Source of the DNA: Flavobacterium psychrophilum
Lineage (GTDB): Bacteria; Bacteroidota; Bacteroidia; Flavobacteriales; Flavobacteriaceae
Direction: 5' to 3'
DNA: 11,969 nt
NCBI GenBank assembly: GCA_945866505.1
Contig: CAMBHH010000103.1
Span: forward strand, 1-11,969
Numbering within the stretch: position 1 is the first letter of the stretch; every line of letters begins with the position of its first letter. Positions 5,764 through 11,969 of the stretch are shown here, one piece after another. Under the pieces are notes generated by a model. That model was not told the origin of the DNA. It saw only the letters and a program-made list of their open reading frames with translations, and made no database searches. Both the position numbers and the translations under genes were made by a program.

Positions 5764-6648
5764 ATGAAAGTAGCCATCTACGGTCAATACTATCAAAACA
5801 GTACAGAACCCATCATAAAAGATATTTTCGCTTTTTTGATTAAGAATAATGTAGAGATAATCATAGAATCTAATTTTCTCAAAATCTTATTCGAAAAAAA
5901 TCTTATTTTAAAAGATTACCCGACTTTCGAATCACATACCGAATTAAACAGCAGTTTTGACATCCTAATTAGCATTGGCGGAGACGGAACAATTTTGAGA
6001 GCAGCAACCTTAGTCAGAGATTCTGGAGTTCCTATATTGGGAATAAATGCGGGTCGCTTGGGCTTTTTAGCAACCGTTCAAAAAGACAATATTGCTGAAT
6101 TTTTACAACTTATTATTGATAAAAAGTATGCCATATCTAAAAGAACCCTGCTCAGTTTATCTTGTTTGCCAGAAAATGAAGCCATTAAAGATTTGAATTT
6201 TGCCATTAACGAAATTTCTGTAAGCCGAAAAGAAACCACATCGATGATAACCATCGAAACTTACTTGAACAACGAATATCTAAATTCCTATTGGGCTGAT
6301 GGTCTCATTATAGCCACGCCAACAGGTTCTACAGGATATTCTATGAGCTGCGGAGGGCCAATTTTGACTCCAAACGTGCAAAGTTTCGTAATTACTCCAA
6401 TTGCTCCACATAATCTTAATGCACGACCGCTTGTTGTGACTGACGAAACAGAAATTAGACTTAAAGTTTCAGGTAGAGACGACCATTATTTAGTTTCTTT
6501 AGATTCAAGATTATTTTCGGTAAATAATGATACCATTTTATCTATTAAAAAATCTCCTTTTGAAATAAATATGGTAGAAATCCCAGATGCAACCTTCTTG
6601 AAAACATTGAGAAACAAGTTGTTTTGGGGTGAAGATCGTAGAAATTAA
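5764..6648 (+). CDS. nadK: NAD kinase
   Basis: NadK phosphorylates NAD+ at the 2'-hydroxyl of the adenosine ribose to make NADP+, in the cytoplasm. The 294-residue product has normal length. The diagnostic GGDGT motif is at 72-76 with catalytic Asp74. It is followed by NAGRLGFLA at 95-103, the conserved Asn-Glu pair at 149-150 and the glycine-rich TPTGSTGYSMSCGGPI at 185-200. The segment PIAPHNLNARPLV is at 212-224. The start ATG at 5764 lies 3 bases after the CBS gene stop codon, with no other sensible start. A 160-bp spacer follows with no clear terminator hairpin, then a new promoter, so the pair is probably one unit. All key motifs are intact. Confidence 0.97.
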   Translation: MKVAIYGQYYQNSTEPIIKDIFAFLIKNNVEIIIESNFLKILFEKNLILKDYPTFESHTELNSSFDILISIGGDGTILRAATLVRDSGVPILGINAGRLGFLATVQKDNIAEFLQLIIDKKYAISKRTLLSLSCLPENEAIKDLNFAINEISVSRKETTSMITIETYLNNEYLNSYWADGLIIATPTGSTGYSMSCGGPILTPNVQSFVITPIAPHNLNARPLVVTDETEIRLKVSGRDDHYLVSLDSRLFSVNNDTILSIKKSPFEINMVEIPDATFLKTLRNKLFWGEDRRN

Positions 6649-6808
6649 ATCAAATTAGCTCCACTTCATACAATATTTCGTTTTTTTCCGTTTCTCTACT
6701 TGAGAGTCCATAATTTCCAAATAGTTTTAATTTCAATTATCCAATAAGATAAACAAAGAGTTTTAATTGGCGTTGATAATTAGTATATTTGCACGCAATT
6801 TTAATTAA
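6649..6808 (+). promoter_or_regulatory. Spacer with the candidate promoter of the porG-uppS-bamA-ompH operon
   Basis: TATATTTG at 6784-6791 is a perfect match to the Bacteroidota -7 consensus TAnnTTTG, 17 bases before the DUF6089 start codon. The -33 element is poor: TTG copies at 6767-6769 and 6773-6775 are closer than the usual spacing. The leader would be only about 10 bases long. The rest of the spacer, 6649-6760, holds no gene, no convincing hairpin and no repeat that I can see. Confidence 0.5.
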
Positions 6809-7483
6809 ATGTATAAATTTTTCAATCTAATTTTGTTGTTATTCATATTTTCAATGAATGCGCAAATTCATGAGGTCGGTATTTTCGTTGGCGGAAGTAA
6901 CTACATTGGTGACGTTGGTTCAACTACATATATTGCTCCAAACGAAACTGCGATGGGAATTTTATACAAATGGAATAGAAACCCCAGACTTGCCTATAGA
7001 TTTTCACTAAATAGCGCTAATTTTTCGGCTAATGATCTTGATTCTAGCGAACCAAGCAGAAATCAAAGACAGTATCAATTTAGAAATAATATAAAAGAAG
7101 TATCTTTAGGCATTGAATTTAATTTTTTTGATTTTAATTTGCACGACGTAAAAACGAAGTTTACGCCTTATGTTCATTCGGGATTAAATTATTTAAGATA
7201 TCGTGATTCCTATTTAGATACTAATATTGTTATCAAGCAAGAGACAACGGGTACGTTTGCCATTCCTACGACATTGGGAATAAAATCGAATGTTTCGCCT
7301 CACGTAATTTTAGCTTTAGAAGTTGGCGCTAGATATACTTTAACAGATAATTTAGATGGTAGTAATCCAGAGAATGAAAGTTTGAAAAAATTTGGAAATA
7401 TAAACAATAATGATTGGTATGTTTTTTCAGGAGTAACATTAACATACACTTTCGGAAATAAACCTTGCTATTGCGCTGAATAA
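6809..7483 (+). CDS. porG: DUF6089 outer-membrane protein, PorG-like component of the type IX secretion system
   Basis: A 224-residue protein with a signal peptide (hydrophobic residues 2-16, likely cleavage near MNAQ at 16-19). A small beta-barrel follows, with alternating amphipathic strands such as FAIPTTLGIKS, ILALEVGARYTL and WYVFSGVTLTYTF. The early segment HEVGIFVGGSNYIGDVG is typical of the DUF6089 family. In Porphyromonas gingivalis the member of this family, PorG (PG0189), is an outer-membrane protein tied to the PorK/PorN rings of the type IX secretion system. It likewise sits just before uppS, bamA and ompH genes. The product ends TFGNKPCYCAE with two cysteines close to the C-terminus. 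It lies 3 bases from uppS. The family is quite sure. The PorG role is inferred from family and gene order, because no other por genes are in view. Confidence 0.8.
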   Translation: MYKFFNLILLLFIFSMNAQIHEVGIFVGGSNYIGDVGSTTYIAPNETAMGILYKWNRNPRLAYRFSLNSANFSANDLDSSEPSRNQRQYQFRNNIKEVSLGIEFNFFDFNLHDVKTKFTPYVHSGLNYLRYRDSYLDTNIVIKQETTGTFAIPTTLGIKSNVSPHVILALEVGARYTLTDNLDGSNPENESLKKFGNINNNDWYVFSGVTLTYTFGNKPCYCAE

Positions 7484-7486
7484 ATA

Positions 7487-8227
7487 ATGGATTTAATAGA
7501 TAAAATAGACTTAATCAATTTGCCGAAACATGTAGCCATCATTATGGATGGTAACGGACGATGGGCAAAAAATAAAGGGTATTTGCGTGCTTTAGGACAC
7601 GAAAACGGATCACAATCTGTAAAAGACATCATAGAAACTTGTTCTAATCTAGGAATAAAAAACCTCACTTTATATACTTTTTCTAGTGAAAACTGGGACA
7701 GGCCTAAGCTCGAAATCGAAATTCTAATGAAAATATTAGTTAGAACTTTGACAAAGGATATAAAAATGCTTCAAAAAAACAATATCAAATTAAGGGCTAT
7801 TGGCAATTTAGACAAATTACCACAAAAAGTTCATAATGTAGTACTTGAAGCTATAGATAAAACCAAAGACAGCACTAATATGATTCTCACATTAGCCTTA
7901 AGTTATGGCTCAAGAGAAGAAATTGTAGATGCCGTAAGAAACATAAGCGATAAAGTTAAAAATAATATAATTTCAATAGACTCTATTGACGATTCAATTA
8001 TAAATGAGCATCTTTACACGCACAATTTACCCGATGTAGATTTATTAATAAGAACAAGTGGAGAGCATAGAATAAGTAATTTTTTGTTATGGCAAATTGC
8101 TTACGCAGAGTTATATTTTACTAATGTATTATGGCCAGACTTTAAAGAACAAGATTTGTATGAGGCTATCATTAGTTATCAAAAAAGAGAGCGTAGATTT
8201 GGAAAAACAAGTGAACAAGTTAAATAA
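7487..8227 (+). CDS. uppS: Isoprenyl transferase, undecaprenyl diphosphate synthase
   Basis: A cis-prenyltransferase that extends farnesyl diphosphate with isopentenyl diphosphate into the long lipid carrier for peptidoglycan and O-antigen precursors. It acts at the inner face of the cytoplasmic membrane. The 246-residue product has family length. Signatures are HVAIIMDGNGRWA at 15-27 with the catalytic and magnesium-binding Asp21, GH at 37-38, YTFSSENWDRP at 63-73, and RTSGEHRISNFLLWQ at 189-203. RRFGK is at 236-240. It starts 3 bases after the DUF6089 gene and its end overlaps or abuts bamA. The tight linkage of carrier-lipid synthesis with outer-membrane assembly genes is common in Bacteroidota and echoes the uppS-bamA-skp neighbourhood of Proteobacteria. 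Confidence 0.97.
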   Translation: MDLIDKIDLINLPKHVAIIMDGNGRWAKNKGYLRALGHENGSQSVKDIIETCSNLGIKNLTLYTFSSENWDRPKLEIEILMKILVRTLTKDIKMLQKNNIKLRAIGNLDKLPQKVHNVVLEAIDKTKDSTNMILTLALSYGSREEIVDAVRNISDKVKNNIISIDSIDDSIINEHLYTHNLPDVDLLIRTSGEHRISNFLLWQIAYAELYFTNVLWPDFKEQDLYEAIISYQKRERRFGKTSEQVK

Positions 8228-10928
8228 TTTTTTAGTGTTACAAAAAAGCATAAAGATACTCATAGGCCTATTGATTTTTGGAAGTTTTTCGCAAATTAAA
8301 GCACAAAATAGAGTACCATTCGACCAAGGAAAAACATACATACTGGCTAAGGTTGATATAGTTGGAAAAATTAGTTTTAACACAAATACAGTAACTACAT
8401 TTGCAGGTCTCGAAAAAGGTCAGGAAATAACAGTTCCTGGCGAACAGATAAGTAATGCCATCAAAAAATTGGGAAAACTTGGGCTTTTTGATGAGATTTC
8501 GTTTTACATCAACAAAATTGAAAAAGACAGCATTTACCTTGATTTATATGTTGAAGAATTACCCAAATTAAACGAAGTAAAATTTGTTGGCATCAGCAAA
8601 AGCAAGATTGAAGGATTAATAAAAGACAACGGTCTAACAAAAGAGAAAGTTGTAAATGAAAATTTAATCACCACGACAAAATATTATATAGAAAATAAAT
8701 ATAGAAAAGACGGCTTTTACAATACGAAAGTAACCATAAATACCGTTATAGATACTTCCCTAACCAACCGTGTAAATATGGTTGTAAAAATTGATAGAGG
8801 ATCAAAAGTCAAAATTAAAGACATTGTATTTGAAGGAAATAAGGAAATTAAATCCGAAACCCTGCGGGCTGCTATGAAAGATACCAAACGAAAAACATTG
8901 GTCAGTCTTAAAGCTTCAAAGTTCATTAAAGCCAAATACGATTCCGATTTAGAAAAAGTAATTGCCGCTTACAAAGAACGAGGATATAGAGACGCTAGAA
9001 TTCTTTCGGATTCTGTAGCTTACAATCAAGATTTAAAGGCTTTGATGATAAAAATAAAAGTTGAAGAAGGCAACAAATATCGTTTTGGAAACATTAAATT
9101 CCTGGGAAACACCGTATATTCTGATGAAGGTCTTCTTGCTATGCTTGGCATCAAAAAAGGAGATACTTATAATGGTGTGCTTTTAGAAAAAAGAATCGCA
9201 GATAAATCAAAACCTGATGGCGATGATATTACCAATTTGTATCAAAATAATGGGTATTTGTTTTCCAATATTAACGCCGTGGAAACAAAAACAGCTAACG
9301 ATTCAATCGATTTTGAAATACGCATTACCGAAGGACCAATCGCTTATTTCAACAAAATTACTGTAACAGGAAATGACAAAACCAATGACCACGTAATCTA
9401 CAGAGAATTAAGAACTAAACCAGGTGAAAAATACAATAAAGATTTACTTATAAGAACTATTCGCGAAATTGGTCAATTAGGATTTTTTGATCCTGAATCA
9501 ATTGAACCAAAATTTAAAAACGTAGATGCAGCAGCAGGAACTGTTGATATTGAATATCCGCTGACCGAAAAAGGAGCCAGTCAAATAGAATTACAAGGTG
9601 GTTATGGCGGTGGTGGTTTCATAGGAACATTAGGATTGTCCTTTAATAATTTCTCTGCCAGAAATTTGTTCAAAAAAGAAGCTTACAAACCTCTCCCAAT
9701 GGGTGATGGTCAAAAAGTATCACTACGATTGCAGGCAAGTTCTTTTTATAGAACGTACAGCCTTTCGTTTTCTGAGCCTTGGTTTGGACAAAGAAAACCT
9801 GTACAGTTAAATACCTCTTTATCTTACACACAGCAATTTTTCAATAACTTCCAAACACAAAGTGTTGATCGAAGTAGAAGTTTCAATATCTTAACTTTGT
9901 CGGCAGGTATATATAAAAGGCTTACGGTGCCTGATGATTACTTTGGATTATCACAAACTATTAGTTACCAGCACTATGACTTGCGAAACTATAATACTGG
10001 TCTATTTACATTTGGGGATGGAGCATCAAGAAATTTAGCATATACTGTAGGATTTTCACGAAGTAATAAAGGAATCAATCCAATATTTCCAATATATGGT
10101 GCAGAATTTAGTCTAACAGGAAAATTTACACTTCCTTATTCCTTATTTAACGGAGTAGATTATGGTTCCTTAGGAGATCAAAAGGAGTATAAATATATTT
10201 ATTCTGGTCCTTCTTATGAAGGTTCAAATAAAATAATGGTAAATAGCGGCGATTATCTTGAGTCTATTCCAAGTGCAACGAATCCAAGACCAAACAGCGT
10301 GGCAGATTATAAAGATGCTGCCGCTGACCCAGCAAAAGTCGATCAAAAAAAATACAATTGGCTAGAATATTACAAACTTAAATTTAGAGGTGATTGGTAC
10401 ACAAAAATAGTTGGGTCAAATAAGAGTCCATTGGTATTGCGTTCACTGGTTGAATTTGGTTTCTTAGGTGCCTATAATCAAGAAAGAGGAATTATTCCTT
10501 TTGAAAGATACTTTTTAGGAGGTGATGGGATGCAAAATTTTGCAATGGACGGTAGAGAAGTCATAGGCCTACGAGGATATCCAAATGGATCATTAACGCC
10601 AGTAAACAAAGATGGTGAATCAAATGGTGCCAACATTTATAATAAGTTTTCATTAGAATTAAGATATCCTATAACATTAAAGGCAGCTGCTTCAATCTAT
10701 GCGCTAACATTTTTAGAAGCAGGATCTTCGTTTGACACATTCAAAAATTACAACCCATTTGCTTTAAGCCGTTCTGCTGGAGCGGGATTAAGAGTGTTTA
10801 TGCCAGCATTTGGATTATTAGGAATCGATTTTGGATATGGATTTGATGGATTACCATTGCCGGGAGGTTTGTTAGGACCGAAAGCAAATGGTTGGGAAAC
10901 ACATTTTATTATAGGACAACAATTTTAA
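8211..10928 (+). CDS. bamA: BamA, outer-membrane protein assembly factor (Omp85 family)
   Basis: BamA is the central barrel that inserts beta-barrel proteins into the outer membrane. With the GTG start at 8211 the product has 905 residues. A signal peptide comes first (basic NKL..QKSIK, hydrophobic ILIGLLIFGSFS, cleavage after KAQ near 32). POTRA repeats span about 42-450, with typical YxxGFY/GLFDE-like turns. The Omp85 barrel runs from about 455 to the C-terminal Phe905. The loop-6 motif GLRGYPN carries the conserved Arg788. A region at about 650-720, rich in Y, S, N and D, looks like an inserted extracellular loop. No ATG fits the start. The ATG at 8097 would add a non-signal extension and overlap uppS by 131 bases. 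GTG at 8211 overlaps by 17 bases and has GGA 8 bases upstream. GTG at 8235 starts 7 bases after uppS and gives a neat 24-residue signal peptide. The start is therefore uncertain; the gene identity is not. Confidence 0.95.
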   Translation: MNKLNNFLVLQKSIKILIGLLIFGSFSQIKAQNRVPFDQGKTYILAKVDIVGKISFNTNTVTTFAGLEKGQEITVPGEQISNAIKKLGKLGLFDEISFYINKIEKDSIYLDLYVEELPKLNEVKFVGISKSKIEGLIKDNGLTKEKVVNENLITTTKYYIENKYRKDGFYNTKVTINTVIDTSLTNRVNMVVKIDRGSKVKIKDIVFEGNKEIKSETLRAAMKDTKRKTLVSLKASKFIKAKYDSDLEKVIAAYKERGYRDARILSDSVAYNQDLKALMIKIKVEEGNKYRFGNIKFLGNTVYSDEGLLAMLGIKKGDTYNGVLLEKRIADKSKPDGDDITNLYQNNGYLFSNINAVETKTANDSIDFEIRITEGPIAYFNKITVTGNDKTNDHVIYRELRTKPGEKYNKDLLIRTIREIGQLGFFDPESIEPKFKNVDAAAGTVDIEYPLTEKGASQIELQGGYGGGGFIGTLGLSFNNFSARNLFKKEAYKPLPMGDGQKVSLRLQASSFYRTYSLSFSEPWFGQRKPVQLNTSLSYTQQFFNNFQTQSVDRSRSFNILTLSAGIYKRLTVPDDYFGLSQTISYQHYDLRNYNTGLFTFGDGASRNLAYTVGFSRSNKGINPIFPIYGAEFSLTGKFTLPYSLFNGVDYGSLGDQKEYKYIYSGPSYEGSNKIMVNSGDYLESIPSATNPRPNSVADYKDAAADPAKVDQKKYNWLEYYKLKFRGDWYTKIVGSNKSPLVLRSLVEFGFLGAYNQERGIIPFERYFLGGDGMQNFAMDGREVIGLRGYPNGSLTPVNKDGESNGANIYNKFSLELRYPITLKAAASIYALTFLEAGSSFDTFKNYNPFALSRSAGAGLRVFMPAFGLLGIDFGYGFDGLPLPGGLLGPKANGWETHFIIGQQF

Positions 10929-10963
10929 TAGTTTGATATAAATTTTTCTAATACATCATCGTT

Positions 10964-11969
10964 ATGAGAAAAGAATTTTTATTTATATTCGCAGCCTTTG
11001 CTTTAGCATATACAGTTCAGGCGCAAACTAAAGGCACTAAAGTGGGCTATATTGATATGGAATACATTTTGCAAAATGTACCAGCTTACACCGAAGCACA
11101 AAACCAACTTGAACAAAAAGCAGAGAAATGGAAGCAAGAAGTAGAAGCGAAAAAAAATGAAATTAACAAACTAAAAGATGCTTTAAAAGCAGAAAAAGCT
11201 TTATTGACAAAAGGTCTTATTGAGGAAAGAATTAACGAGATTGTATTCCTAGAAAATGAAAATTTAGAATACCAACAAAAAAGATTTGGTCCCAACGGCG
11301 ATTTGATGACGCAAAAAAACGCTTTAACAAAACCCATTCAAGACCAAGTATTTTCGATGGTTCAAGATATAGCTGAAACAAAAAAATATGATTTTATATT
11401 TGACAAAACGTCCGATATGACAATGCTTTTTGCAGCAAAAAGATTTGATATAAGCGAGCAAATAGTTCGTGCTTTAAACCGAACAGAAAAAAGAGAACAA
11501 TTAACAAAAAAACAACTCAAGGAAGAAGAAGCTCGAGAAGCTAAACAAGAGGCTATCGCTGATAATCCCAACTTATCTGAAAGACAAAAAGCTTTAGAAA
11601 CAAAAAAACTGGCAAGAGATGCGGATATTGCTGCTAAAGCATTAGTTCTAGAAGAAAGAAAAAAAGCTGCCGAAGATAAAAAATTACAGATCATCGCAGA
11701 TCGAGAAGCAAAAAAAAATGAAACCGCTCCTTCTACAGCTAAAGGCAAATCTTCTTCAGACAACGCTATTGATAAAGAAGCGGCGGCGGCTGCAGCCGCA
11801 GAAGCAAAGCAAATACAAGCAGATGAACGAGCTGAAACGCTAAGAGTTAGACAACAAGCTATTGATGACAAGAAAAAAGCAGCAGAGGAAAGAAGACAGC
11901 AAATTCTAGAAGAAAGGGCTGCAAAAAAAACAGCTGCACTTCCTAAAACAACCAATGCTGATAATGCAA
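10964..11969 (+). CDS. OmpH/Skp-family periplasmic chaperone with long charged C-terminal extension (partial)
   Basis: The frame starts at ATG 10964, 35 bases after bamA, and stays open to the window edge (335 codons seen). Residues 1-20 are a signal peptide (MRKEFLF...TVQAQ). Residues 26-172 match the Skp/OmpH domain: KVGYIDMEYILQNVP at the start, a long coiled coil with two helical arms, then KKYDFIFDKTS and the final ISEQIVRAL strand and helix. Skp holds unfolded outer-membrane proteins in the periplasm for delivery to BamA, which fits its place after bamA. Ordinary Skp proteins end near 160-170 residues. Here at least 160 more follow, rich in Ala, Lys, Glu, Arg and Gln and probably helical. 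They include a run of seven alanines at 273-279. The role of that tail is unknown. The stop codon is outside the window. Confidence 0.9.
   Translation, partial: MRKEFLFIFAAFALAYTVQAQTKGTKVGYIDMEYILQNVPAYTEAQNQLEQKAEKWKQEVEAKKNEINKLKDALKAEKALLTKGLIEERINEIVFLENENLEYQQKRFGPNGDLMTQKNALTKPIQDQVFSMVQDIAETKKYDFIFDKTSDMTMLFAAKRFDISEQIVRALNRTEKREQLTKKQLKEEEAREAKQEAIADNPNLSERQKALETKKLARDADIAAKALVLEERKKAAEDKKLQIIADREAKKNETAPSTAKGKSSSDNAIDKEAAAAAAAEAKQIQADERAETLRVRQQAIDDKKKAAEERRQQILEERAAKKTAALPKTTNADNA

Noticed and set aside
8097..8210. ATG-initiated N-terminal extension of bamA
   Set aside because: It overlaps uppS by 131 bases and puts about 50 residues before the signal-peptide core. GTG starts at 8211 or 8235 give a normal exported protein.
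11362..11955. 197-residue minus-strand open frame, rich in Ser, Ala, Phe and Leu
   Set aside because: It is the antisense of the charged OmpH tail. Lys/Glu/Ala codons read backwards give a falsely hydrophobic, signal-like protein, and the plus-strand frame is a clear Skp-family gene.

Overview
The window looks like chromosomal housekeeping DNA from a member of Bacteroidota, most likely Flavobacterium or a close relative. Four things point there. The base composition is AT-rich. There are TAnnTTTG-type -7 promoter elements and no clear Shine-Dalgarno sequences. The gene run DUF6089/porG - uppS - bamA - ompH is characteristic of the phylum. The ClpX, ClpP, PdxJ, UppS and BamA proteins are flavobacterial in style. 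I see no phage, transposon, CRISPR array, tRNA or rRNA. I recognise no wholly new system, and the window should be read mainly as conserved core genome.

Left half, minus strand (about 1-4966). Read in the direction of transcription it holds pdxJ (pyridoxine 5'-phosphate synthase), an alpha/beta hydrolase of the YbfF type, a four-helix membrane protein of the phage_holin_4_2 (YvlD-like) family, tig (trigger factor), clpP and clpX (cut by the window edge). A hairpin with a T-rich tail lies in front of tig, and another lies between tig and clpP. The strand is therefore probably three transcription units: pdxJ-hydrolase-membrane protein, tig, and clpP-clpX. Trigger factor and ClpXP form the classic folding and degradation neighbourhood.

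Right half, plus strand (5101-11969). It holds a CBS-domain protein and nadK as a tight pair, then a promoter with a good -7 element. After that come a DUF6089 outer-membrane protein (PorG-like, type IX secretion), uppS, bamA and an OmpH/Skp-family chaperone that runs off the window. PorG-like protein, UppS (lipid carrier synthesis), BamA (outer-membrane protein insertion) and Skp/OmpH (periplasmic chaperone) form an envelope-biogenesis operon with gaps or overlaps of a few to a few tens of bases. The pdxJ and CBS genes diverge from a 134-bp region with back-to-back promoter elements.

The least explained material is in the minus-strand spacers. It comprises three kinds of short tandem repeat with periods of 7, 14 and 15 bp, one 14-bp unit found identically at two loci directly in front of start codons, a 16-bp perfect hairpin built from that unit, and a REP-like palindrome in the pdxJ leader. 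On the protein side the notable points are a long charged C-terminal extension on OmpH, a non-ATG start for bamA overlapping or abutting uppS, and a large insertion in the BamA barrel.
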